DNA from: an uncultured Clostridia bacterium
Lineage (GTDB): Bacteria > Bacillota > Clostridia > TANB77 > CAG-508
Direction: 5' to 3'
Assembly (NCBI GenBank): GCA_934162925.1
Contig: CAKPJR010000024.1
Coordinates: forward strand, 1 to 12,420
DNA: 12,420 nucleotides
This document shows positions 5,310 to 12,420 of the stretch, piece by piece. The position numbers and the translations under genes were made by a program. Position 1 is the stretch's first letter; the number at the start of each line of letters is the position of its first letter. The notes under the pieces were generated by a model that was not told the origin of the DNA, searched no databases, and worked only from the letters and a program-made list of their open reading frames with translations.

Positions 5310-6440
5310 ATGTATGAATATAAAAAAAAACAAAGCAAATTTAAAAGAATATTTCTAAATTTTATTTTAATTATAATTGTTGTTGCTGCAAGTATATTTA
5401 TTTATGATATGTATACAAATATTGATGTGTATTCAGCAGAAGAAGAGGAAAATAAAGCAATAAAATTATCTTCAAATAAAAGTGACGTACAATTAGATGA
5501 AGAGGATGCAACAAAAGTTTTGGAAAAAACAATTAAATGTGTTGTTGGAATTTCAAAAATAAAAAATACAGGTAGTTCTATATTTTTAAATAACAGCACC
5601 TCGGAACTAGGACTCGGAACTGGAATGATTGTGTCTGAAAATGGTTATATATTAACAAATTGGCATGTTGCAGGAAATAAATATAGTAATTGTTATGTAA
5701 CATTAGATAACGGCAGTGTGTATAATGGAAATGTAATGTGGGCAGATAGCGATTTGGATTTAGCAATTATAAAAATATCAGCATCTAATTTGAATTATAT
5801 AAGTTTAGGGGATTCAGACAATATAAAAATAGGTGAAAAGACTTATGCCATAGGTAATCCTATAGGAGTTGAATTTCAGAGAACAGTTACATCTGGGATA
5901 ATAAGTGGTGTAAATAGAACAATAAAAATAGAAGAAGACAATGAAGCTTCATATATGGAAGACTTAATACAAACAGATGCAACCATTAATCCAGGAAATA
6001 GCGGAGGTCCATTAATAAATACTAAAGGAGAAGTTATAGGAGTAAACTCAATAAAAATAAAAGAAGCAGAAGGAATTGGATTTGCAATACCTATAAATAT
6101 TATAAAACCTATTCTAGAAAGCTTTTCTGTAAATGGAAATTTTGAAGAGGCGTATTTGGGATTATTTGCGTATGATAAAGAGGTTATCCCATATTTAGAT
6201 AATAGCATCAATTTTGATTCTGGAATTTATATAGCTCAAATTTCTGTAGATGGACCAAGTAAAACATCAGGCTTGAAAGTAGGAGACATTATAACTAAAA
6301 TAGACAATATATCTATAAATAAGATGAGTGAACTTAGAAATTATATTTATACTAAAAAAATAGGAGATGAAGTTAGTTTAACAATTTTAAGAAACAAAAA
6401 AGAAAGAGTTGTAAAAATAAAACTTGGAAAAAAATCGTAG
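5310..6440 (+). CDS. htrA: HtrA/DegP-like membrane-anchored serine protease
   Basis: It encodes a trypsin-fold protease for quality control of proteins outside the membrane. The N-terminus is positively charged, and residues about 14-32 form one membrane segment, so the catalytic part faces outside. The triad is visible as His119 (TNWHVAG), Asp150 (SDLDLAIIK) and Ser231 (NPGNSGGPL). A single PDZ domain fills about 285-375, with GIYIAQISVDGPSKTSGLKVGDIITKID as its carboxylate-binding and GD motif. The length of 376 fits one-PDZ HtrA proteins of Firmicutes. The start ATG at 5310 follows AAAGGAG. The composite repeat lies just upstream and I could not identify a clear promoter. No terminator is visible after it; a decayed glycosyltransferase follows on the same strand. 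Confidence 0.95.
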   Translation: MYEYKKKQSKFKRIFLNFILIIIVVAASIFIYDMYTNIDVYSAEEEENKAIKLSSNKSDVQLDEEDATKVLEKTIKCVVGISKIKNTGSSIFLNNSTSELGLGTGMIVSENGYILTNWHVAGNKYSNCYVTLDNGSVYNGNVMWADSDLDLAIIKISASNLNYISLGDSDNIKIGEKTYAIGNPIGVEFQRTVTSGIISGVNRTIKIEEDNEASYMEDLIQTDATINPGNSGGPLINTKGEVIGVNSIKIKEAEGIGFAIPINIIKPILESFSVNGNFEEAYLGLFAYDKEVIPYLDNSINFDSGIYIAQISVDGPSKTSGLKVGDIITKIDNISINKMSELRNYIYTKKIGDEVSLTILRNKKERVVKIKLGKKS

Positions 6441-6483
6441 TATAAGTTGATGTTAATCCCAATATATAAAGACTTGCTGAAAA

Positions 6484-6807
6484 AAATTTAAAAGGATAGG
6501 ATTAAAAGCAATATAAGCATTAGCTTGTGTCACTCTAGTAGTAGCTACTAACAAAAGAGAAATGACAGGTTTTATAAATGATGAAATTGGAGCTTTAGTA
6601 GATGTAGAAGACGATGTTATGCTAGAAAGAGAAATATCAAAATATTAAATGAAGAGAAAGATATTTGATAGAATAAAACTAGCAAATTATGTGAAAAATA
6701 ATTATTCAGAAAAAGTTGTTATTAATGATCTAATAGATATTTACAAAGAGACAATAAATAAAAAGCGAAATTTGCTTGACAATAATAGGAAAAATAATGT
6801 AAAATAA
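6484..6807 (+). pseudogene. Remnant of a family-4 glycosyltransferase (C-terminal part)
   Basis: One frame reads GLKAI-stop-ALACVTLVVATNKREMTGF, then DEIGALVDVEDDVML, then stop-MKRKIFDRI and YVKNNYSEKVVINDLIDIYKETI. This is the end of a GT-B glycosyltransferase group 1, whose usual form is GLTAIEALACGTPVVATN with a C-terminal NYSxExxxxxLxxIY helix. There are in-frame TAA stops at 6514-6516 (apparently replacing the Glu of IEALACG) and at 6646-6648. Upstream, a trace of the PSIYEGF segment seems to lie in another frame near 6460. About two thirds of the gene is missing, and there is no ribosome binding site. It is dead and short; these breaks are stop codons, not the CGGA type seen in dus and rodA. 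The asnS promoter lies in its last codons. Confidence 0.75.
6776..6805 (+). promoter_or_regulatory. Promoter of the asnS T-box transcript
   Basis: A consensus TTGACA (6776-6781) and TAAAAT (6800-6805) are separated by 18 bp. Transcription would start about 6812, just before the T-box stem I. It overlaps the end of the glycosyltransferase remnant. Confidence 0.8.
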
Positions 6808-6821
6808 ATAAAAATAATAAT

Positions 6822-7025
6822 GCGATAGTACAATGCAAAGCTGTACAGGATTACTATTAGAGATTAAGGGTCATTGGCTGAAAGCCCTTTTTAGAAAACA
6901 GTACAAAGTGAAACACATTGGAGCATATTTTAATAGAGTGAAGAGTTACATTTGGTAATTCTTAAGTTAGGGTGGTACCGCGGAGTTATATTCGTCCCTG
7001 CAATTTTAGATTGCAGGGGCTTTTT
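6822..7025 (+). promoter_or_regulatory. T-box riboswitch, asparagine-specific, with terminator
   Basis: The conserved T-box sequence AGGGTGGTACCGCGG is at 6969-6983. Stem I can be built from CAATG (6832-6836) with CATTG (6916-6920), and TGTAC (6842-6846) with GTACA (6901-6905). This leaves a specifier loop whose AAC (6912-6914) followed by A is an Asn codon. The distal arm AAGGG/CCCTT closes the stem. The terminator is the perfect CCCTGCAAT/ATTGCAGGG stem at 6996-7018 followed by CTTTTT. Uncharged tRNA-Asn should bind and switch to the antiterminator, allowing asnS expression when asparaginyl-tRNA is low. Confidence 0.95.
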
Positions 7026-7064
7026 GCATTTTGTAATTAAAATAATTGGAATGGAGGAGTTTAT

Positions 7065-8390
7065 ATGGAAAGAATTCAAATTAAAGAAATCTTTAAAAAC
7101 CAAAAGGACTATATTGGAAAGGAAGTTAGTGTTTGTGGCTGGATTAGACAGATAAGAGATTCAAAGAAACTTGGATTTATAGAATTAAATGATGGTAGCT
7201 TTTTTAAATGCATTCAAGTTATTTTTGAAGAAGATAAAATAAGCAATTTTAAAGATGTTGCAAAACTAAGTATAAGTTCAAGCATTTTAGTAAAGGGAGA
7301 TTTAGTAGAGACACCAGAAGGAAAACAACCTTTTGAAATTCATGCAAAAGAAATAGAAATTTTAGGAGCATCAGATTTAGATTATCCAATTCAAAATAAA
7401 AGACACACATTTGAGTATTTAAGAACAGTTGCACATTTAAGGCCTAGAACAAATACTTTTATGGCAGTATTTAGAGTGAGATCTTTAGTTGCATATGCAA
7501 TTCATAAATTTTTTCAAGAACAAGGATTTGTGTATGTTCATACTCCATTAATAACAGGAAGTGACTGTGAAGGTGCAGGAGAAATGTTTAAAGTAACAAC
7601 TATGGATTTAGATAACATTCCAAAAAACGAACAAGGAAAAGTTGATTATACACAAGATTTCTTTGGAAAATCAGTGAATTTAACTGTTAGTGGACAACTA
7701 AATGGAGAAATGTTTGCCACAGCATTCGGAAATATTTATACATTTGGACCAACATTTAGAGCAGAAAATTCTAACACTCCAAGACATGCAGCAGAGTTTT
7801 GGATGATTGAACCAGAAATGGCTTTTGCAGATTTAAGTGATAATATGGATGTAGCAGAAGCAATGGTTAAATATATTATAAAATATGTAATGGAAAATGC
7901 TCCAGAAGAAATGGAATTCTTTAATAAATTTATAGAACCAGGATTAATAGATAGACTAGAAAATGTTGTTAATAATGAATTTGAAAGAATAACATATACA
8001 AAAGCAATAGAACTATTAACTCCATATAAAGACCAATTTAAATATCCAGTATTTGTTACAGACTATCCAGCAGGAGTAAAAGCATTTTATATGAAACAAA
8101 ATGCAGATGGAAAAACAGTTGCAGCAGTAGATTTGTTAGTACCAGGAGTTGGAGAAATTATTGGAGGTAGTCAAAGAGAAGAAAACTATGAGGTACTAAT
8201 AAATAAAATTAAAGAACAAGGGATGAATGAAGAAACATATAAAGCATATCTAGATACAAGAAAATATGGAACAGTTGTACATTCAGGGTTTGGTCTAGGA
8301 TTTGAAAGAATGGTAATGTATTTAACAGGAATGTCTAATATAAGAGATGTAATTCCTTTCCCAAGAACTACAGGAAATGCAGAATTTTAA
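7065..8390 (+). CDS. asnS: Asparaginyl-tRNA synthetase
   Basis: It encodes a class IIb enzyme that charges tRNA-Asn with asparagine. The N-terminal OB-fold anticodon-binding domain covers about residues 15-100 (VSVCGWIRQIRDSKKLGFIELNDG). The catalytic domain follows, with motif 1 near 140-170, motif 2 FRAENSNTPRHAAEFWMIEPE at 231-251 and motif 3 GLGFERMVMYLTG near 410-422. The end is the typical NIRDVIPFPRTTGNAEF. It is AsnS rather than AspS because of the short length (441, no GAD insertion), the RAENSNTPRH motif, and the Asn specifier codon of the T-box before it. The start ATG at 7065 follows GGAGG (7053-7057). The gene stands alone between the T-box and a terminator. Arginine is coded by AGA/AGG, with no CGG. 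Confidence 0.98.
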   Translation: MERIQIKEIFKNQKDYIGKEVSVCGWIRQIRDSKKLGFIELNDGSFFKCIQVIFEEDKISNFKDVAKLSISSSILVKGDLVETPEGKQPFEIHAKEIEILGASDLDYPIQNKRHTFEYLRTVAHLRPRTNTFMAVFRVRSLVAYAIHKFFQEQGFVYVHTPLITGSDCEGAGEMFKVTTMDLDNIPKNEQGKVDYTQDFFGKSVNLTVSGQLNGEMFATAFGNIYTFGPTFRAENSNTPRHAAEFWMIEPEMAFADLSDNMDVAEAMVKYIIKYVMENAPEEMEFFNKFIEPGLIDRLENVVNNEFERITYTKAIELLTPYKDQFKYPVFVTDYPAGVKAFYMKQNADGKTVAAVDLLVPGVGEIIGGSQREENYEVLINKIKEQGMNEETYKAYLDTRKYGTVVHSGFGLGFERMVMYLTGMSNIRDVIPFPRTTGNAEF

Positions 8391-8400
8391 TTTAAAATTA

Positions 8401-8440
8401 AAAACAGATTAAACAATATAAATGATTTAATCTGTTTTTT
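8401..8440. terminator. Terminator shared by asnS and the converging permease gene
   Basis: A 13-bp perfect stem (AAAACAGATTAAA at 8401-8413 with 8426-8438) is followed by eight T on the plus strand and preceded by an A-run, which would act as the T-run on the minus strand. It lies between the converging genes asnS and the permease. Confidence 0.85.
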
Positions 8441-8441
8441 T

Positions 8442-8469
8442 TATATACTAGAAAATTTCTCATTTCCTA
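8442..8469 (-). repeat. Decayed copy of the 35-bp palindrome
   Basis: It matches the complement of the palindrome at 203-237 at 27 of 28 positions over its first part. The last arm has lost its outer bases, so the stem is shorter. It lies between the asnS terminator and the stop codon of the permease gene. A match of this length is unlikely by chance even in AT-rich DNA. Confidence 0.65.
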
Positions 8470-8473
8470 TAAA

Positions 8474-9322
8474 TTAAATTTTAATTAATATTACACCAAG
8501 AATTGTTAATAAGCTAATAAACAATTTATAATAAAATGTTTTTTTATCTTTATCTATAAAGTATTCATAGATTGTATTAAAAATAATAGTTAAAGTTAAA
8601 AGCGGTGCTACAACAGATACATCACCATATTCATAAGCTTTAACAGAAGAAATAAGCATAATGCACCATGAAAAACTAACTAATAAAAATTTTTTCTTAT
8701 TATATAAATTAAATTCATTTTTTAAATCTTTTATAGAAAGTTTACTAAATACTTTAATTATAAATGCTGGTATTAGTACAGTGAAAACAGTATAAATACC
8801 AATATTGAAGTTTTTTGCTATATTTACATTAATAAACATTGCGACAGCAAATAAAAAGTTTGAAATTACTGACATTATAAAATATCTATTAAATTCAAAT
8901 TTACCAGATTTATTTAGAGACAATAGAAAATTTGATGCAATTATTAAAATTATACCAAAAATTCTTTTAATTACAAAATCTTCTTTAAGGAATATAAATC
9001 CAAATATTACTAAAAATACAGTAGATAATTGTTTTAACATACTAAAAGTGGAAGGATCAAGACCATATCTAGCCTCTATATTTAATCTATCTGTTACTGC
9101 ATAAATAATAGTAACTATTCCTACGATAAGATAAACCGTTCCATCACTAGGAAGTTTAAAAGCAAAAAATGGAGATAATATTAATGCAAAAATAGCTGTG
9201 AAAAATTCTAATAAAATAGTTAATGCTGAGGCATTCTTCATTTTTCTATTTACACTTTTAAAACCTTGAGCAAAAAAAACAGCAAAAATTAAATATATAA
9301 TAATCCATAAAATATAATTCAA
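8474..9322 (-). CDS. DMT-superfamily (EamA-like) membrane transporter
   Basis: It encodes an integral membrane protein with about ten hydrophobic helices in two similar halves, typical of EamA/DMT permeases that export or import small metabolites; the substrate cannot be told. Visible marks are the short helices divided by positively charged loops and the pattern AYEYGDVSVVAPLLTLTIIFNTIYEYFI in the second half, as in EamA proteins. I place the start at a TTG (9322), because GGAGG (9335-9331) lies eight bases before it; a TTG at 9337 is in frame but overlaps that ribosome binding site. This gives 282 residues. It has its own promoter and is divergent from the HTH gene. Confidence 0.8.
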   Translation of the reverse strand: MNYILWIIIYLIFAVFFAQGFKSVNRKMKNASALTILLEFFTAIFALILSPFFAFKLPSDGTVYLIVGIVTIIYAVTDRLNIEARYGLDPSTFSMLKQLSTVFLVIFGFIFLKEDFVIKRIFGIILIIASNFLLSLNKSGKFEFNRYFIMSVISNFLFAVAMFINVNIAKNFNIGIYTVFTVLIPAFIIKVFSKLSIKDLKNEFNLYNKKKFLLVSFSWCIMLISSVKAYEYGDVSVVAPLLTLTIIFNTIYEYFIDKDKKTFYYKLFISLLTILGVILIKI

Positions 9323-9366
9323 AGTTGTTACCTCCAATTATAGTGTTAACAATTTTTCAATTATAA

Positions 9367-9395
9367 TTTATAACAGTAAAAATTAAATGTGTCAA
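9367..9395 (-). promoter_or_regulatory. Promoter of the EamA-like transporter gene
   Basis: On the minus strand a consensus TTGACA (9395-9390) and TATAAA (9372-9367) are exactly 17 bp apart, about 45 bp before the TTG start. Confidence 0.75.
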
Positions 9396-9425
9396 GAAAA
9401 ACATAAATAGACAAAAACCAAAAAA

Positions 9426-9454
9426 TTGCTATTCTATATGAAATGTAGTATAAT
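9426..9454 (+). promoter_or_regulatory. Promoter of the HTH/coiled-coil gene pair
   Basis: TTGCTA (9426-9431) and a perfect TATAAT (9449-9454) are 17 bp apart. It is back-to-back with the transporter promoter, with only about 30 bp between the two -35 boxes. Confidence 0.75.
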
Positions 9455-9460
9455 ATAAGC

Positions 9461-9480
9461 ATAGATTTACATAAATCTAT
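9461..9480 (+). promoter_or_regulatory. Perfect inverted repeat at the transcription start, possible operator
   Basis: ATAGATTTA and TAAATCTAT are perfectly complementary around a 2-bp centre. They begin 6 bp after the TATAAT box, where the transcript should start, 40 bp before the HTH start codon. The symmetry, size and place suit an operator for the HTH protein encoded just downstream or another dimeric repressor. A 5' RNA stem is the alternative. Confidence 0.5.
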
Positions 9481-9520
9481 ATTGACTCTTAATAATAATT
9501 TATAAGGAGGATGAAAATCT

Positions 9521-9853
9521 ATGGCAAAAGAGTCTGAAAGGGCAAAACTCATGAAACAAAATTTCATGGAATTGCATAATCGGGGATTAACTATTCCTGA
9601 AATTGCTGAAAGTTATGACTTGTCAAAGATTACTGTTTACAGAAACTTGCAAACAGTTGCAGATGAAAATGGAGTTAGCAGAGAAAGCTTGCTTCAAATT
9701 ATAAGGATGCCAACTGACAAAGCATATGCCAGAGAAGCTAAAAAAGTAAGTGTTGATGTTCAACAACTTAAGGAGGAGTTCAAAAAAGCAAAAAGCTCGA
9801 TAACGTTTTTGATTGAAATTATTGACCAAACATTAGAACAGGAGAATGAATAA
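9521..9853 (+). CDS. Small helix-turn-helix protein
   Basis: It encodes a 110-residue protein. Residues about 22-44 (GLTIPEIAESYDLSKITVYRNL) are a clear helix-turn-helix of the resolvase/transposase or MarR/sigma type, with the recognition helix at SKITVYRNL. The rest is helical: about 70-110 is rich in Lys/Glu and could dimerise. A DNA-binding regulator or accessory protein is likely; no family is recognised. The start ATG at 9521 has AAGGAGG (9504-9510) ten bases upstream. Arg21 is encoded by CGG (9581-9583), the only in-frame CGG in the window that is plainly read as a normal codon; skipping its C would give a stop after two codons. It is followed by G, not A. It is translationally coupled to the next gene by TAATG. 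Confidence 0.85.
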   Translation: MAKESERAKLMKQNFMELHNRGLTIPEIAESYDLSKITVYRNLQTVADENGVSRESLLQIIRMPTDKAYAREAKKVSVDVQQLKEEFKKAKSSITFLIEIIDQTLEQENE

Positions 9854-10746
9854 TGAATATGCAAAAGAAAATTACAACAAGGGATATACACTTTGCATTG
9901 AAGAAAAGGGACAGCATCGATTGTCTAATCAAAAAATTTCAATTTTTGGATAAAGAAGAATTGTATGAAGCGATTCGAAAGATTACGCCGATAGGTGCTG
10001 ATGATCTTATTCGAAAATTAGAAACGAGACAAAGGTCAAATGAGCGACAAGGCAAACCTGCAAAACAAAAAGACATTCAGCCAGTGCAAAAACTAACTGA
10101 AAAAGACAATGTAACAGAAAAAGTTCCTTGCCAAGAAACAGTTGATGAGAAAAGTCAATTAGAAACTGGAAAACATCATGCAAATGCGTTGGCAAGTCTT
10201 GATCAAATGAAAGAAAAAGAGAGGGAATTAAGTTCATCTCTTTGTGAGCTTGAGTCAAGACATAAAAGCCTTATGTCCATAAGAAGAGAGTTGGTAAAGA
10301 AACTCGAGAATTCGCGTAAGAAACTGAATGAAATTCAAGAGATGTTGAATGAACAAGAAACAAATGTTACCGATTTATATGGTCAGTACAATGAATGTGC
10401 TAAAAAAATGGGGGACATTAATCAAAAATGCAATGTTCGTAAAGAGTTACTTGAAGAAATCAGAGTTAAAATTAAAAATCTTGAAAAGGTTACGATTTTA
10501 ATTTATGAGAACGGAACACTAGAAGTGGAAAATGCGGATATTCCTACAATTTCTGAGGAAAAGCTTTCTTTTGAGCTTGGAAACTTAATTGGAATTCCAG
10601 AAGCAGGAGAAATCACTATCAATGAACTTAAAACTATTGCAAAGTTAAAAGAAATGGTAAAGGTTTATAATGAAAATGGCTATACATTTGAATTTATATT
10701 TGAAAGTGTAAAACTTCAGGATTTCTGGGAAACTGTAACAAGGTAA
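9853..10746 (+). CDS. Coiled-coil protein of unknown function
   Basis: It encodes a 297-residue soluble protein with no signal peptide or membrane segment. I do not recognise it. Residues about 1-60 are a globular N-terminus (FALKKRDSIDCLIKKFQFLDKEELYEAIRKITP) that looks like a small helical module. Residues 61-110 are a polar linker. About 111-205 form a long coiled coil (LDQMKEKERELSSSLCELESRHKSL onward). The rest, 206-297, is a compact mixed domain starting VTILIYENGTLEVENADIP. The ATG overlaps the stop of the HTH gene by one base, with GGAG at 9841-9844, so the pair is an operon. It uses CGA and CGT arginine codons five or more times, unlike the AGA-dominated neighbours, and is richer in G and C, which suggests transfer. 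A structural or DNA-tethering partner of the HTH protein is a guess. Confidence 0.75.
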   Translation: MNMQKKITTRDIHFALKKRDSIDCLIKKFQFLDKEELYEAIRKITPIGADDLIRKLETRQRSNERQGKPAKQKDIQPVQKLTEKDNVTEKVPCQETVDEKSQLETGKHHANALASLDQMKEKERELSSSLCELESRHKSLMSIRRELVKKLENSRKKLNEIQEMLNEQETNVTDLYGQYNECAKKMGDINQKCNVRKELLEEIRVKIKNLEKVTILIYENGTLEVENADIPTISEEKLSFELGNLIGIPEAGEITINELKTIAKLKEMVKVYNENGYTFEFIFESVKLQDFWETVTR

Positions 10747-10755
10747 ACACAGAAT

Positions 10756-10807
10756 CTCTTTTGCAAAAGAGTATGCCCGAGGATATTATCCATGGGCATA
10801 TTTTTTT
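10756..10807 (+). terminator. Terminator region after the coiled-coil gene
   Basis: A perfect palindrome CTCTTTTGCAAAAGAG (10756-10771) is followed by a stem TATGCCC/GGGCATA (10772-10778 with 10794-10800), extended inside by GGAT/ATCC, and then seven T (10801-10807). The second stem with its T-run is a good intrinsic terminator. Confidence 0.85.
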
Positions 10808-10817
10808 ACTGAATAGG

Positions 10818-10885
10818 AAAAATGCTATAATCACTATTGCCTTTGGGATTTCCTCATTTTATTCGGAAACTCAAATAGGCGAGAA
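10818..10885 (+). repeat. 68-bp dispersed repeat, copy 2
   Basis: This is the inverted partner of 136-203, 63 of 68 identical. It contains a TATAAT-like stretch (10826-10831) and the same hairpin with arms TTTGGG(A)TTTCC and GGAAACTCAAA. The A-to-G change in the stem keeps a G-U pair. It sits between the terminator of the coiled-coil gene and the terminator of the peptidase gene, close to the foreign-looking pair. Confidence 0.75.
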
Positions 10886-10923
10886 GAGAAGTGTTGCAAA
10901 GATAATCTTCTTGTTTTTTTATA

Positions 10924-10962
10924 GAAAAAAAGTTTAGGAACAATTATAAAATTGCTCCTAAA
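10924..10962 (-). terminator. Intrinsic terminator overlapping the stop codon of the M14 peptidase gene
   Basis: On the minus strand a 13-bp stem (10962-10950 with 10945-10933, one G-U pair) is followed by seven T after a C. The first arm lies in the last codons of the gene, and the stop codon (10946-10944) is at the loop edge, so terminator and coding end share bases. Confidence 0.8.
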
Positions 10963-12218
10963 ACTAATATTCCAATATTATCATTATAAATTTCATTAAA
11001 TTGACTAATAGGAAGAGGATTCTCACCAAGACCTGCTTCTATTGTATATCCAGGTCTTCTATACTCTTGTAAGAACCAGTCTTTGTATCCAGCAAAGCTA
11101 GAGTTGTAAGGAACTTCACTTAGAGCATAGCCACTAACTTGTGCAAAAATTTCACCAATTTGCATAGCTTCTTGAGTAGCATAATTTTGAAATTGCCAGT
11201 AAATTTCTTTGCCTTGAGTATGATAAGCAAGTATTAATCTAAAGTTATGAAGTCTAGTAAAATTATATATAGCAATAGCTTCTGGGGCTACTAAAGGTTC
11301 AGAACCTACATAATCTCGCGGAGCAGGGGAAGTAAAACCTTGTGCAAATTTAATTCTTTTAGCTTCTTCCCAACCAGCTGGGAATTGTAAGTTTAAGTCA
11401 ATTCCACGAATATTAGCTTTCCAACCACTAGGAAATGGAATAGAAGGGTAGTTATTTGCAATAGTTTTAGCACTATTATATATACTAGAATTAGGCTTTG
11501 TCTGACCAGTAACCAAATTTACTCCATCTGGATTACACATAGGAACAATATATATAGAGGTATCATTAAAAATATTTCTAACGTTGTATCCAAATAAAGT
11601 TGAATTATTAACTAATGCTAAACAAAAATTTTCTACAAACTTCATAAGCAAAGGAGAAGTAATCCATTCATTTGCATGTATAGAAGCACTATAAAAAACT
11701 TCTGTATTACCAGTTCCAAGTCTTATGTATGGAATAGAATTATTAAGAACACTAGACCCAATCGAACCTATTTCTAAAAATGGATATATACTAGAAAGTG
11801 CATTAATATTGAGTTGCAATATATTTGCACTATAACTTATATTTGTAGGAACAATATTTCCAAAAGGAACTGTAATTTGCTGACCTATTTGCAAATTATT
11901 GGGTGAAATACCAGGATTTGCAACAATAATTCTATTCACTGTTGTAGAAAAACTATTTGCGATACTATGTAATGTGTCACCCTGTTTTATGGTATATGAA
12001 GTTCTGCCATTTATATATGGAAATAGTGCATCCCAAGTAGAAGAGCCAACAACTCCATCTGGAGTTAATCCAAAATTTCTTTGAAATCTTCTAACAGCAA
12101 CTTGTGTTAAAAGACCAAAATTACCATCTATATTTCCAGAATAAAACCCTAATTTCATTAAAGTACTTTGCAACAATTCTACTATAGGACCAGTTGAACC
12201 TAAACTTAATGTTTCCAT
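10944..12218 (-). CDS. M14 zinc carboxypeptidase with peptidoglycan-binding and LysM domains
   Basis: It is likely a gamma-D-glutamyl-diaminopimelate peptidase that cleaves stem peptides of the cell wall. Domains in order are a PG_binding_1 module (about 5-65: VELLQSTLMKLGFYSGNIDG, TPDGVVGSSTWDAL), one LysM (about 74-118: YTIKQGDTLHSIANSF to IGQQITVP), and an M14 domain (about 130-420). Zinc ligands are His181 and Glu184 in SIHANEW and His333 in AYHTQG; the catalytic Glu is Glu394 in TIEAGLG. Other marks are CNPDGVNL (229-236) and RGIDLNLQFP. There is no signal peptide, as in the spore-associated endopeptidase I group, so an action inside the sporulating cell is possible. Start ATG 12218 follows AGGTGAT. 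It is a single gene with its own terminator; I saw no clear vegetative promoter upstream. Confidence 0.92.
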   Translation of the reverse strand: METLSLGSTGPIVELLQSTLMKLGFYSGNIDGNFGLLTQVAVRRFQRNFGLTPDGVVGSSTWDALFPYINGRTSYTIKQGDTLHSIANSFSTTVNRIIVANPGISPNNLQIGQQITVPFGNIVPTNISYSANILQLNINALSSIYPFLEIGSIGSSVLNNSIPYIRLGTGNTEVFYSASIHANEWITSPLLMKFVENFCLALVNNSTLFGYNVRNIFNDTSIYIVPMCNPDGVNLVTGQTKPNSSIYNSAKTIANNYPSIPFPSGWKANIRGIDLNLQFPAGWEEAKRIKFAQGFTSPAPRDYVGSEPLVAPEAIAIYNFTRLHNFRLILAYHTQGKEIYWQFQNYATQEAMQIGEIFAQVSGYALSEVPYNSSFAGYKDWFLQEYRRPGYTIEAGLGENPLPISQFNEIYNDNIGILVLGAIL

Positions 12219-12420
12219 TTAATCACCTAAAATATAATATTATGAAATAATAAAATTTATGATATAATACGTATGATAAATTGTAATTTGCTTAACTTTT
12301 TATTTGCTCTATGTTAAACGAGCTATAAATTTAAACTGCCTCATTCTTTGTCGGATTAATGAAAAATTTATTTTTCATTAATTTGTTCAAAGATAACACT
12401 ATTAATTTTTACAAACAATG
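12219..12420. other. Right-edge intergenic region with a strong palindrome
   Basis: No credible gene is seen. The stretch holds the M14 ribosome binding site (AGGTGAT, 12230-12224), TATAAT-like sequences on both strands near 12260-12271 and, at 12355-12382, a perfect 12-bp stem (ATTAATGAAAAA with its complement) around a 4-nt loop without a T-run. The word GATAAATTGTAATTTG at 12278-12293 also occurs at about 4943-4958, beside the composite repeat. Confidence 0.5.

Noticed and set aside
9337..9337. TTG at 9337 as start of the EamA-like gene
   Set aside because: This TTG is part of the TTGGAGG ribosome binding site itself. The in-frame TTG at 9322 has the right spacing.
12246..12300. Possible sporulation-type promoter (CATACGTAT on the minus strand) before the M14 gene
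   Set aside because: The -10-like box lacks a matching -35 at the proper distance for any sporulation sigma factor, so it is not listed.

Overview
The window comes from an AT-rich, Gram-positive-type bacterium, most likely a Clostridia-like member of the Firmicutes. The signs are an asparagine T-box riboswitch in front of asnS, a min-rodA-dus cell-division/cell-wall operon, strong AGGAGG-type ribosome binding sites, TTGACA/TATAAT promoters, AGA-dominated arginine codon use, and a LysM plus M14 cell-wall peptidase without a signal peptide. I cannot name a genus.

Layout. Positions 1-403 hold no convincing gene but are packed with inverted repeats and end in the terminator of dus. Positions 404-3943 (minus strand) are a minD-minE-rodA-dus operon with a promoter at 4021-3993 and an internal terminator-like hairpin before rodA. 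Positions 4055-4849 (minus) encode an anchored surface protein with a pseudopilin-like N-terminus and a PEGA-like domain. Positions 4958-5215 are a composite of two structured inverted-repeat elements. Then, on the plus strand, come an HtrA protease (5310-6440), the decayed C-terminus of a family-4 glycosyltransferase (6484-6807), an Asn T-box (6822-7025) and asnS (7065-8390). A DMT/EamA-type permease (8474-9322, minus) is divergent from a foreign-looking pair: a small HTH protein and a coiled-coil protein (9521-10746, plus). The window closes with an M14 peptidase (10944-12218, minus).

The most striking observation is a recoding pattern. dus carries two frame breaks and rodA one. All three are a single extra C in front of a GGA glycine codon, so that the zero frame meets an in-frame CGG codon each time. 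Skipping that C restores a full-length, otherwise perfect protein (324 and 368 residues), resuming on a glycine the families expect. In my reading of about 2,900 codons of the resident genes, CGG occurs in frame nowhere else. This suggests that CGG is unassigned or starved here and that the CGGA quadruplet triggers +1 frameshifting to Gly. The one other in-frame CGG (9581-9583, followed by G) lies in the foreign-looking HTH gene and must be read as a normal codon.

Other structure includes a 68-bp dispersed repeat in two inverted copies (136-203 and 10818-10885) with a conserved hairpin, and a 35-bp palindrome (203-237) with a decayed copy at 8442-8469. MinE has a lysine/glutamate-rich tail that doubles its usual length.
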